From assembly GCA_012934845.2 (NCBI GenBank), contig WNNJ02001160.1:124001-188000 (forward strand): a DNA stretch of 64,000 bases, in the 5' to 3' direction. A program made the translations under genes and the position numbers. The notes below the pieces were generated by a model. It did not search any database, was not told where the DNA came from, and saw only the letters and a list, made by a program, of their open reading frames with translations. The DNA is from Pomphorhynchus laevis (Eukaryota; Acanthocephala; Palaeacanthocephala; Echinorhynchida; Pomphorhynchidae). Positions 11,248-22,500 of this stretch are shown one piece after another. Every line of letters begins with the position of its first letter. Position 1 is the first letter of the stretch.

Positions 11248-14200
11248 CTCCCATGGATTTGCCTAAACAAAAATTGTTGGAAGTCTTTGACAAAATACCG
11301 CCGTCCGTGCAAAGAGGAGAGGAAATTTCTAAAGGAACGAGAGATTTCGCCAAGCTAAGAGGAATTGAAACTATCAATAACAAGCTCTTGCACAGACAAT
11401 TCGGTGTCATTGTAAGTTTCTTTAATTTGAGTTTTTTTTTCAATCAATTTAATGCTCTATTCACAGTACAATGAAAAATATCAATGCTAACTGTTATAAA
11501 TAAAATATACTTATAAATAGCTTAATCAAATTATTTAATTTCGATCGAAGTCGTAACGCTATCCAAATGTTGATTCAATATACTAGTTATATGTCTATTT
11601 AATATACTAGTTAAAAACGTATTATACAATTAAAATTATACAATTTATTATAATTATACAATTATATAATACATTTAAACGATTTATACTCTTTTTAGAA
11701 GCAGAAACACTTAATTAGATTTACACAATTCAAAGTACAAAATGTAAAACAAATTCTAGATGGCCTCGTTGCTGTCTGATTTACCACTTGATGGTTGATC
11801 GTCGATGTCAAGGTGAATTCTGTCGCGTCGTATTTTAAATGCATACGATGATGCCGTATGCAAAGATATCTGCTTCGTCACGATATCTAAGGGATCATTT
11901 GTTAATGAACACTTCTTGAAGATTGAAAGCTTTGTTGCGAATCTGCTTAAGCAAATCGTCTTTGAATTTCTTGTCGCTAGGCGGCCATTGGTCCTTCTCA
12001 TCTCACTTGCTAGCAATTTAGTTTTCACTATCAAAATTGATCATACTATTGGGAGGTTAAGGAAGTCCGTTGATATGCACAAAGTCATGTACATTTAATG
12101 ATCGTTTTGACTTATCGGTACTATTTAAACTGTTCTGGGGTGATACCATTGTCTTATCATTACAATTAATTCAGTTAATACAGTTACATATAATATAAAT
12201 ATTTATATTTATATTTATTATATAAATATAAATATAAATATAATATAATATAAATATAATTTATATTATAATATAATATAAATTACATATTTAATAATAA
12301 ATTTAAACATTATTTATTAAATTTACAATAAAATTATCTTATTGCAACATTTAGAACAAAATCAATTACCTTTCGTTATAAAGTAGTTATAAATTTGATC
12401 TATCCACATTGTAGTTCAGATATGATTATATTAATAAATCATAACATGATAAAATAGCATCAGTTACATTAGTCATCAGTTACATTTAACATCAGTCATC
12501 AGTTACATTATCAACAACAACAATTTCTTGACAAGAAAAATAGTAATAAAAATTTTTCGTATCAACCACTGGTCCAAGGGTCGGGTCGTAGAGGCAGTGT
12601 ACGAACCAAACTAATCGGGATCCTGCGCGACAGACCATAGTTCTCTCTCAGAAAGCACGAAGTAGTCTGACCAGTTTCGAGATTTAATCTCTCCACCGGT
12701 ACCGAGGTCTACCTCGAGGTCTCATTCCAGAAAGTCCGGCCTGCAAAACCCTCCGAGGAAGGCGATCCCTAGACATCCTCAGAACGTGTCCTGGCCCTCT
12801 CAACTGACTTTCTTCGACGTACAGAATCAGCGACTTTACTCCGAGTCCATCATGTATGATCGAATTTCTAACCTTATCCCTAAGGCTAAGACTGGCCACA
12901 CCGCGAAGGAATCTCATTTTAGTCGCTTGGATTCGAGATATTATCCTTTCGGTCATAACCCAAAACTCATGACCATAGGTTAAGATAGGAACGAAGTTTG
13001 CGTGGTAATCCGAAAGCTTCGGCCGAAGACTCAACTTCCGCTTCACTACGACAGACATGTACAAATAACGCATCGCAGAGTTAGCTGCACAAATCCTTGT
13101 CTTAATCTCCTTGATGTTTCTACCGTCCCTCGAGAACAATACCCCAAGATACTTGAAGTCTTTCATATCAGGTGTAAATGCCAACCTCAATTTGGGTTGA
13201 CATTGACACATGAATCCGAGACGATTACATGGAGACAGTCTTAGAGGTACTACCCAACGTCCCTGCCGCTTGTCATTCCATCGTAAATCGATATAGTAAG
13301 CATTGTAAGTCCTCATGACAAGAAGCCAAGAAAACAACAACATCTACAAAAATCAGATATGGTATCCTGATAGAACTGAATTGAATACCGACATCTGTCA
13401 GAGCATCCCGTCTCGTAATTTTTGTAAACAATGAACAAAAGTGGAAAATGGATAAACCTGACAAGGCCTAACGCCTACTGGAAATGATTCAGACTTCCTA
13501 CCTAGAACACGAGCAAAACTCATACATTGTTTATACAGAGAAGACATAGCTACACGAAGATAGTGTGAGACTCCATACTATCTTAGTACCCTCCACAACC
13601 TCTTTTGCGGCACTCGGTCGAACGCCTTCTCCAAATCTACAAAACACATGTAGACCGGTTGAGCGAACCCTTAAGACCATTCAAGGATAGTTGAGAGAGT
13701 AAAGAGCTGATCCGTAGTTCCGCGACTTGGACGAAAGCCGCATTGTCCATCTTACAACGGTCCCTCAACTATAGACCGTATCCTTAATTCAAAAATCCCA
13801 GCAAACAGCTTACCAGTTTGGCTAAGAAGAGTGATGCCCCGATAATTGGAACATACGTTTCGGTCACCTTTCTTAAAGATCGGTACCACCACACCAGTTA
13901 GCCATTAACTAGGAACCATGCCCAACTTCAATGCAACGTTGAAGATCCGTGTTAGCCATTTCATGCAAACAACGTCAAGAGCCTTAAAAACTTCAGGTCG
14001 AATCACGTCTACTCCAGAATACTTGTCATTAGGAAGTCTTTTAACAACTGCAATAACCTCTTCAAAAGAGATGAGCTATTTCGTGGTCTCAAAAGGCTCT
14101 ACTTCTACTAGAGAAGACATATCCAGCGGATTGAGAAGACTTCTAAAATGCTTTTTTCAACAACGAAGAATTTCTTCAATGCCAGTCAGCATATATCCTC

Positions 14201-16585
14201 ACTCGTCATAGACATTTTGATGGGCTTTCCGCTTTGTAACACGAAGATTCTTAATCGTCATCCAGAACATCTTCGAAGCTGACCTATAATACAGTTCTAA
14301 GTTCTCTCTAAACTTCTACCAAGCCGACATTTTGCCTTCGATAACTGCTTGAGCTGAAGTTCTCTTTGCCCTTTGATACTTGTCTACATCTTCCACTGAT
14401 TTATCTGACAAAGTTGCCTTATAAGCTAGCTTCTTCTGTTGGACAAAATCTCTAACTATTGGTGTCCACAAAGCACATCGAGTATTTCCCCTACGACATG
14501 CACCTAAGGCCTTCGAGCAACAATTTTTCACAGTTGCTTTGGTAAGCGACAATATGAACATCTTCCATCCATATTCAATGTTATTCACCTATTCTGCTGA
14601 AGAACCTTTAATAAACAATTGATTTTTTATGATGATATCTTTGACGATGACTTTCAACATCATTGTAACGGTGTTCATTCAATGATGCATTGAACGGATA
14701 TCTGATATCTTGAATTTAATACGCTTGAATTCCATTATTATATTATAAATCTTATTAATTTTTCTATTTATTAAATTGATGTTAATTTTATCAAATATTA
14801 TTGATTTTATTTTATTCATGTTAAAAATTAACTTTTAAGTGATGATATCTTTGATGATGACTTTGAACATCATTGTAACGGTGTTCATTCAATGATGCAT
14901 TGAACGGATATCTGATATCTTGAATTTAATATGCTTGAATTGCATTATTATATTATAAATCTTATTAATTTTTCTATTTATTAAATTGATGTTAATTTTA
15001 TCAAATATTATTGATTTTATTTTATTCATGTTAAAAATTAACTTTTAAGTGATGATATCTTTGATGATGACTTTGAACATCATTGTAACGGTGTTCATTC
15101 AATGATGCATTGAACGGATATCTGATATCTTGAATTTAATATGCTTGAATTGCATTATTATATTATAAATCTTATTAATTTTTCTATTTATTAAATTGAT
15201 GTTAATTTTATCAAATATTATTGATTTTATTTTATTCAAGTTAAAAATTAACATTTAAGTGATGATATCTTTGATGATGACTTTGAACATCATTGTAACG
15301 GTGTTCATTCAATGATGCATTGAACGGATATCTGATATCTTGAATTTAATATGCTTGAATTGCATTATTATATTATAAATCTTATTAATTTTTCTATTTA
15401 TTAAATTGATGTTAATTTTATCAAATATTATTGATTTTATTTTATTCATGTTAAAAATTAACTTTTAAGTGATGATATCTTTGATGATGACTTTGAACAT
15501 CATTGTAACGGAGTTCATTCAATGATGCATTGAACGGATATCTGATATCTTGAATTTAATAAGCTTGAATTGCATTATTATATTATAAATCTTATTAATT
15601 TTTCTATTTATTAAATTGATGTTAATTTTATCAAATATTATTGATTTTATTTTATTCAAGTTAAAAATTAACTTTTAAGTGATGATATCTTTGATGATGA
15701 CTTTGAACATCATTGTAACGGTGTTCATTCAATGATGCATTGAACGGATATCTGATATCTGTTATTATTATCTTATTTATTTACTCAATGAAAAATCTAT
15801 AGTTTCTAATTCAATCTGTGAATATAATTTTGTTTTAAATAATGCTTTATTTAATTAAAAATAATAAAAATATCTGTTATTTCGTATTATAGCGAATAGC
15901 TCTTTTATTCATTTTTGAAATTAATGAGTATCGCTTAAGATTTAGTTGGACGTTTTTGTATGAATTTTTATAACAGATTTGCATGTTGATATTGAATTGT
16001 AATATTGATTTTTACTATTCGAAAGTAAAACTATTTACATCCGATTTACTATCGGATGCGATTATTTAGGTTGAATACTGTTCAATAAGTTTAATTAGTT
16101 ATAATTTTCTCTTTTAGTCATGTTTTCCTGGCTACATTACAATTAAACACATTCAAAGTGTATGTAAAATTGTAAACGATACTTTAAATACCAACTACTG
16201 TTTTGCAATTTGGAGAATAGAACAACCATACAAGCCGGTTACTCGTCATGGACTTGGTCGTAAGCTCGGTGGCGGCAAGGGGAGCATCGATCACTATGCA
16301 TGTCCCGTGAAAATGAATCGTGTTATTCTGGAAGTTGGTGGGAATTATCCTGAAAAAGCAATGATGCGTATGCTAAACAAAATTGTTCGTGTATTACCAT
16401 TTCCCTGCATAGCCGTTAGTCAAAAAATGATAGATGAACTTGAAGCGGATAAATCGATAATTAGAGCTGAGAACCGAAATCCATACAGTTGGGAATTTGT
16501 TATTAAGAACAATATTCTTAATTGTGGAAGTAAAATGAGCAGATATGATATTGAATTTTCTAAGTACGGACCGCTAGTTCAATAG
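11248..16585 (+). CDS. mrpL16: Mitochondrial ribosomal protein L16 (two exons recognised)
   Basis: A component of the mitochondrial large ribosomal subunit that contacts 16S-like rRNA near the tRNA sites. Exon 1 ends at 11411 (LLHRQFGVI) before a GTAAGT donor. Exon 2 is 16118-16585 and follows TTTTAG. Both splice edges are phase 0. Exon 2 reads CFAIWRIEQPYKPVTRHGLG, then LGGGKGSIDHYACPVK and VILEVGG, matching the signature GGGKGxIDHYxxPVK block of L16. It ends with SRYDIEFSKYGPLVQ. The methionine at 16307 is internal, not a start. The 5' end is uncertain: ATG at 11253 is possible, but a small upstream exon ending at 11197 (50-bp intron, GTATTA...TTTCAG) also reads in frame. The 4.7-kb intron holds an RTE LINE and a satellite. 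Confidence 0.85.
11756..12034 (-). CDS. Unidentified ORF antisense within the mRpL16 intron
   Basis: About 90 codons open on the minus strand, from a splice-acceptor-like TTTGATAG (about 12026) to a TAG at 11756. The sequence is basic and serine-rich (KTKLLASEMRRTNGRLATRN, then KKCSLTNDPLDIVTKQ) with an acidic end (DIDDQPSSGKSDSNEAI). It looks more protein-like than its AT-rich surroundings. A possible first exon starts at about 12146 on the minus strand (MVSPQNSLNSTDKSKRSLN), but I could not join the two in phase with canonical sites. I do not recognise the family. It could be a nested host gene or chance. Confidence 0.3.
   Translation of the reverse strand: MIVKTKLLASEMRRTNGRLATRNSKTICLSRFATKLSIFKKCSLTNDPLDIVTKQISLHTASSYAFKIRRDRIHLDIDDQPSSGKSDSNEAI
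12170..12320. repeat. AT-rich simple repeat (TATAAATA-type)
   Basis: Runs of TATAAATATAAATATAA and TATAATATAA in the mRpL16 intron. No coding or other signal is seen between 11412 and 12590 apart from the antisense ORF. Confidence 0.7.
12590..14590 (-). mobile_element. RTE-clade LINE fragment inside the mRpL16 intron
   Basis: Antisense to the host gene. The minus strand at 14588-14316 encodes a pre-RT linker (FVQQKKLAYKATLSDK). 14200-13500 has degraded RT palm sequence including a DLEKAFDRVP-like block near 13620. 13343-12684 encodes the C-terminal part: FKYLGVLFSRDGRN, ILTYGHEFWVMTERI, TKMRFLRGVASLSLRDKVRN, GPGHVLRM and RPRGRPRYRWRD. That series is diagnostic of RTE/BovB-type elements. Stops and frameshifts interrupt the RT core and no endonuclease is visible, so it is 5'-truncated. 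A 67-bp piece of this element recurs exactly at 21056-21122. Confidence 0.8.
14631..15760. repeat. 210-bp tandem satellite, about 5.4 copies
   Basis: Units begin GATGATATCTTTGA at 14631, 14841, 15051, 15261, 15471 and 15681, an exact 210-bp period with only a few substitutions between units. Each has a GATATCTGATATCT motif about 90 bp in, and the array stops there. The array therefore starts and ends with the same roughly 90-bp segment, separated by about 120-bp AT-rich spacers. It lies in the mRpL16 intron. Confidence 0.9.
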
Positions 16586-17155
16586 ATAATACATGACAAT
16601 CACTAGCAAATCGAATGTATGGTTTCTTCCAGATGATATTATTTTGAATATAAAAGATAAAAAATTTCGAATTTTCACAATTTTGCAATAATTTAAACAT
16701 TTATCGTTTCTAAACATTTAAAAAGAAGAGTAATGATATTCAAAAAATTATATAAAAGAATTATCAATCTACAGTTTATATATTATTCTTAACGTTTAAT
16801 TTTAGGTGTTTATAACAAATAATTATTTATTTCAATATATTGACACATTACATCGTTGATTAAAAATTTTTATTGTAGAATTTTCAAATCATATCTTTCG
16901 ATATTTGAATTTTTCTTGATTAAATTTCATCTGCCTATATGTTGTTTTTACCTTTTAAACTACAATATTTTTAACCGTAAATTTTTTAAAAATAAAATTT
17001 TAGAACAATTTTACGTCTAATTCTATATTAAATAAGGGAATTAGTTCAACTAACTATTTGATACTGATCAAATACTCTTGAATTTTAATTTAGTGATTTT
17101 TCTTCAAATGTTTTCAGATTTTAAATTTTTCAAACGCAATGAATATTGATTAAGA
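16586..17155. other. Intergenic spacer mRpL16-EMC1
   Basis: 570 bp of AT-rich sequence with no ORF. A TGTTTTCAG acceptor-like site (about 17108-17118) lies 40 bp before the EMC1 ATG and could receive a 5' exon or a spliced leader. The same-strand order mRpL16 then EMC1 could be operonic, but the spacing is larger than typical. Confidence 0.4.
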
Positions 17156-19543
17156 ATGATATGGATATTGACGCTTTTATGTGCTTGTGGTGTCAGTGGG
17201 GTTCTTTCGGTACGTGAGGATTCTGTTGAACTCGACAACGGACATATACAATTGATCGGTGATGTTTTTCGTGCTCATGTTTGTATTGATTCTAATTCAT
17301 TGTTCATTGCTTCAAGGAATAATATACTGGCTTCGGTGTCATTTACTAATCCAAATGATATAAAATGGCGAATGATATTTGAAAAAGACGTTAAAGGGCA
17401 AATAGAAAACGTTCACTTTACAGATTCTTTAATTTGGATTGTGTTTTCTGGAAAGCCTATGATAATATCTGTGTCGTATTCGAAAGGTACAGTTGAAAAC
17501 GAGGTTCATTTCAAAAACACAACAGGGTTTAAGCACTCAATTTTCAGTAATGGAAATATTTTAGTAGTTTCAAATGAAGGGAAACTTTTCTTTGTAGTAT
17601 GTAATGAAAGTATTGGCAATAAGAAAATTCTCTGGACACTAACCGATGAAAATCCGTTTGATTTTATTTTGGCTGATCAAGTAGGAATTATGGGAATGCG
17701 TTATAATGATGTACATGTGAGTAAAATAGGTTTCGATGGGAGCGTAATAGGTAAAACGACCCGTCCAGATGATCGCGCTTGTTTTGCTCATTCAAATTAC
17801 ATACTTGTGTGTCAATCATTGGTCAACAACAATGTCAATATTATTAAAGCATTTACATTGCTGGATCATCACTTGCAGCTAACAAAAGAGATACAAGGTT
17901 ATACTGTAATTGATCAAATGTGGGCGTGTTCATACAATCAGTGCTTCACTATTGACGATATATTAACGCTGAATGCCACCAGCACTGACGAAGGTCAATA
18001 CCCATATATTACCGTGATATTCAATGAACGTCGATGGTATGTTCCGCACAATGTGCAGGCAAGGCTAATCTCAGAAGGTCCATTAAAATTTGCATCAACC
18101 GATTCGTCCAGATCGAAATCTTCAACCTTTTTAATGACACATCAACTTCATACGTACAGTTATATCAATGGAATACTTCAAGGTGAATCAGATCAAAGTA
18201 TGATTGGGATAACTGATTCGGTCTTATTTACCGGCCTGAAATCAAGCTCGACAATATTTGCAACTAGATATGGCACTGTGATATCTTACGATCTAAGTAG
18301 AAACGAAATACAATGGGTAATTGCGCTACCGTTAGAACCGCAGCGTACGCCATTTCGTCTATTAAAGTGTTTAGAAGCAAATATCTCGGTAATTGTGTTG
18401 TCGACTGTATCAGATGGGAAGTTATCAATAGATTTTATCGATTATGATACCGGTAAGCACGAAAGACATTTACATGTAAAACACGATGATTCAAATGAAA
18501 GAGATTGGTTACATTTCGACAAATACACCTGTACACTCTGGTACAGAGCAAATTCAACAACAAATTTCAATAGCATTGCACTGTTGAACAAAGACAACGG
18601 AGCACATATTTTGAAACAGGATAATAGAAATATGCAGGTCATTGAAAAGCTAAATTCAAATGAACTTCGTTCTTATTATATTAGCGGTGAAGGTCTTGTT
18701 TGGAAAATGAAACTTGGCATTTCATCTAAGACAAGCGAGATCATAAAAATTTATTACAACGACGACGAGTGTAGATCTGAATGGATTATATTAGCTAATC
18801 GTTCATTAATAACAAAACATCTTCACAGTGACATGCTTACTGTATTGGTATACGACCGAGTTTATTCAAAACTGTTTGTTTACGTGTTGACTGCAGAGCT
18901 GGGACACGTCCTATTCACTAACCAACATGATGATGTCAAGGAGCCGTTTCTTGTTAACGGCGTTGAAAACTGGATTATCTACACATTCCAGAGCGTTTTT
19001 TATAAAACGGACAAAGTTGCTCCACGTTCAGAACTGCGAATAGTCATGCTAGCGAGAAATGTCCAACCACAAGTGAACAAACTGGTATTACCATTTCGAC
19101 CAGTCGCATTATCTATTTCAAAAACAAAAAATGTCATTGCCACAAGAAGCTTGCTAATCGCAAATTCGGTAGGTCACATCTATGAGGTAAATTGGGATCC
19201 ATTCTCGATGATCCATGCAAATACTCAGCAATCAACATCAATTTTACGTCCTCCAATTTTGCCGCTATCAGACCAGAATATCGTCAACTATTATAAGCTC
19301 GTGCGAAACTGTCGGCAAATACTCTCTAATCATCATCCAGTGAGTGAGTCAAAATCTTACGTCGTCGCTTACGGATTTGACATATATTCATCATTAATTC
19401 TACCAAGCAGATCTTTTGACACACTTAAGGATAATGTAATGCATAAACGATATATCGCTGGTATTCTGGTCTCTCTGGTTTTAATAGCACTGGCAACTAG
19501 ATTCTATGCTAAACAATGTCTACAGAAAAACGCATGGAAGTAA
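17156..19543 (+). CDS. emc1: ER membrane protein complex subunit 1 (EMC1)
   Basis: The large luminal subunit of the EMC, the insertase that places tail-anchored and multipass proteins in the ER membrane. 795 codons in one exon. A hydrophobic signal peptide (about residues 1-18, ILTLLCACGVSG) leads into a beta-propeller-like luminal region. The C-terminal DUF1620-type part is clear: HVLFTNQHDDVKEPF with ENWIIYTFQSV (around residues 580-610), then LLIANSVGHIYEV. Next is VAYGFDIYSSLILPSRSFD, which closely follows the animal motif VAYGLDIYQTRVYPSKQFD. One transmembrane helix (YIAGILVSLVLIALATRFYA) and a short basic tail end the protein. It is about 200 residues shorter than human EMC1. The lack of introns is unusual beside intron-rich neighbours. 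Its stop is 6 bp from the stop of the opposing RBM34-like gene. Confidence 0.93.
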   Translation: MIWILTLLCACGVSGVLSVREDSVELDNGHIQLIGDVFRAHVCIDSNSLFIASRNNILASVSFTNPNDIKWRMIFEKDVKGQIENVHFTDSLIWIVFSGKPMIISVSYSKGTVENEVHFKNTTGFKHSIFSNGNILVVSNEGKLFFVVCNESIGNKKILWTLTDENPFDFILADQVGIMGMRYNDVHVSKIGFDGSVIGKTTRPDDRACFAHSNYILVCQSLVNNNVNIIKAFTLLDHHLQLTKEIQGYTVIDQMWACSYNQCFTIDDILTLNATSTDEGQYPYITVIFNERRWYVPHNVQARLISEGPLKFASTDSSRSKSSTFLMTHQLHTYSYINGILQGESDQSMIGITDSVLFTGLKSSSTIFATRYGTVISYDLSRNEIQWVIALPLEPQRTPFRLLKCLEANISVIVLSTVSDGKLSIDFIDYDTGKHERHLHVKHDDSNERDWLHFDKYTCTLWYRANSTTNFNSIALLNKDNGAHILKQDNRNMQVIEKLNSNELRSYYISGEGLVWKMKLGISSKTSEIIKIYYNDDECRSEWIILANRSLITKHLHSDMLTVLVYDRVYSKLFVYVLTAELGHVLFTNQHDDVKEPFLVNGVENWIIYTFQSVFYKTDKVAPRSELRIVMLARNVQPQVNKLVLPFRPVALSISKTKNVIATRSLLIANSVGHIYEVNWDPFSMIHANTQQSTSILRPPILPLSDQNIVNYYKLVRNCRQILSNHHPVSESKSYVVAYGFDIYSSLILPSRSFDTLKDNVMHKRYIAGILVSLVLIALATRFYAKQCLQKNAWK

Positions 19544-19549
19544 AATTGT

Positions 19550-22500
19550 TCATTGATTATTAAATAAATTTCGTTTAATTTTCAGAGTTTGTTTGTTCGC
19601 TAATAATGTTTTCCTCTGAGCTTTACGTTTTTGCTTCTTCGCATTTCGTTTTATTAAGCTGTCGCTGTTGCCGTGCTTCCGATATTGGTTTCGTTTCGCA
19701 GTTGGCAATTGACGATCGAATTGGTTTTTCAAATTAGATCCAACTGTTACTGTACATTTGGACGAGGCAATCGCTGTATTTCGATTACATGATGCGACAT
19801 TCTCCGGCTAAATTACAGGTTGACAGAAGATTATAGCTTTAATATAATTTTTTAAATAAAATCAAGATAAAAAAAGCGTTTACAAATTAAAATTAAAAAT
19901 CTCACAATTATTAAAAGAATGATCAAATTGATTTAATAATTAATTAATTCAATAATTTGTGTTCAAAATTTCGTGATTACTTTAGACAACAAATTGACAA
20001 ATTAAATTAATTAGGATTTTAACTTAAGTTTTTAGTTAAATTTAAATAATACTCGAATTTATGTGAATATCGTAAGTTGTGTCTATCTTAAATTCATAAT
20101 AAATTATGAATTTATGAATTTTCTACAAATTTATATTTATCTAAATAAATATTTAACAAATTTATATTCATATGGTGATTTAGCTTGTAATATTAATATT
20201 GATTAAATTTTTAACGACAAACGATGAATTAATGTTCTATTAATTTCAGCACACAAAGGCAGTTTATGTATCTAGTGGTTACTTGAAACTGCAAGAAAAT
20301 TAAAATAATTTAAAATCCGAATTTTAATTTATAAAAAATCTGCATTTTAAACAATGGATACGAAAGAAAAATGAGACGATAACGAGTTATCATTGCTTAG
20401 CAGTGCACCGGTTGATGGTGTGCATTCATTTTTTATTCCCTAATTGCATGGTATCACGTCAATTCTATAAATGAAACAAATGCAAAAAGAAATGCGCAGT
20501 CTAAGTTATTATTACTTTATAACAGTATAAATCGAAACTTAAAAGATTTCACCTATTTGTTGACAAAAAACTCCAGTTTTAACTTTTTTAAAACTGAAGC
20601 CCACTCTCACCTATCTTACAGTAATAATAGTAACAACGGTTTTTAATTGTTACCTCGTTGCTATTTATTTAAAATCAAATATAATAACCTTGACTGCTGG
20701 TTGTATTCGTAGAGTTCTACCATCAACAGTGATATCATGTGCTCGTAATGATAGATCAACACCGGCTGTTGTCTAATAACAGTCGAATTAATAAAATATA
20801 GACAATGGGCAATTTCTCTTACAGCAAATTCGACATATCCAAACCCTTTCCCCATTCCAGTGTATCTATCGCGTATTATTCGAATATCCGAAACATCTCC
20901 AAAGTCATTGAATGCGCTCCTAACATTTTCCTCGTCGACATCTTTTGAAATAAAAACAGAAATTCAAATATATCGTCTACAGAATGTAGTTATTAATAAA
21001 TGCTGATGCATTGGTCTCAATTCTCTTTATTAATAAGATAATAAATAATAAAAATATTAAGAATCTTCGTGTTACAAAGCGGAAAGCCCATCAAAATGTC
21101 TATGACGAGTGAGGATATATGCCTCACTATAATAATGTATTTAAAATAATGTAATGATGAAATAATAATACACTATAATAATACATTTAAAATAATGTAA
21201 TAATGTAATGGAAATAATGTATTTTTGTGAGTTTTTAAGTTTACAGAAGGATTCATTAGGTCACCTGCGACCGTAAAATCGTTAATCTTTTAATTCCGCA
21301 TTCAATTAAAATATAAAGAATGTTCTTTTGTTTTAGTATATTTTATAGTGCTCTTTTGTTTTGAGTTTATGCTAATAATGTCGTCTCATTCGTTAGAAAA
21401 CAAACTAACCTGAAACATTATTAAATATAAAATAAATATAGAATTATTATATATTATAAATATAAGATTATTAATTTAAGAGATTTATAAGATTATTTAA
21501 TTTGAAATTTTGGAGTAGGATCAATAAAACACTAATTTATTTTAATTTAAAGTTTAATAAAATTAATATATTATTATATATTATTATATATTTATAATAC
21601 ATTCATACATTCATAGAAGAACATGAGTTCATTTTATAAATTTCTATAAATTTCTTATAAATTTATTTGTAAAAATAAAATGCTTAACTTATTTTTGGTT
21701 TGATTGTATAAAAAATAAAATCTTAATTAATAACTCTGAATAAAAAATTAATTTTAACTAATTTAAATTAAATGTTGGTTGAAATTCAGATTTTTATTTT
21801 AATTAATTATAATGTAATCAAAATCATATTAATTTTGTATTAATATTAATTATATTAATTATTTTTAATAAACGTCATTATTAATTTTAAAATTAAAAAT
21901 ACAACATTGGTTACTCGCAAATGGGTCCAATATAAATAATGTTAATTAGAAACTAATCATATTAGTTTTGTACAAATCAGTATTACATTATCTGGTTTTA
22001 TCTCTTGATGGGGTCAGACTTCATCGAATTCCATAATTCCCTCTTTCCTTTCCATGCTCTCTATGATGCACTCGGCATTCCCCCTCTGGACTGCCATGCT
22101 CACACGTTGGAACATGAACGACATGGCACGCTGGTCACCGATGGCACGCTTGAGGCGTCGGCCCAACTCCTCTGTGATAGGCGCATTCCGGGTTAAGCTA
22201 CCCGAAGAAATTATTTAAAAGCATTAAGGTTTTAGTTGTAAATAAAAGTTGTAGCATAATTCTTTCTAATTATTTAAGCGTCTGGCAGTTGGTTATATTA
22301 ATTTAATTGATTTTTACTGATAAAAATATGATAATTAAAAATCGTCAGAGCTTTTAATATAAAAAATTTAAATTTAAAAATAAATTCTAATGCATTTATT
22401 AAGCTTTTAATAGATTAATATAAAAATGACTGCTTAAAAGTTTAAATATATAAGTAATTTTAATGATTTTAATTATAAATAATTCTAAATATTTGTATAA

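Noticed and set aside
14631-15760. Regular repeats as a possible CRISPR array
   Set aside because: The period is 210 bp, the spacers are identical rather than unique, and the setting is a eukaryotic intron.
16307-16585. 92-codon gene starting at the ATG at 16307
   Set aside because: The conserved L16 block GGGKGSIDHY lies upstream in the same frame and continues to a splice acceptor, so this ATG is internal.
20661-20855. 64-codon minus-strand ORF
   Set aside because: It reads through a 50-bp intron. The spliced frame continues RRM2 of the RBM34-like gene perfectly.
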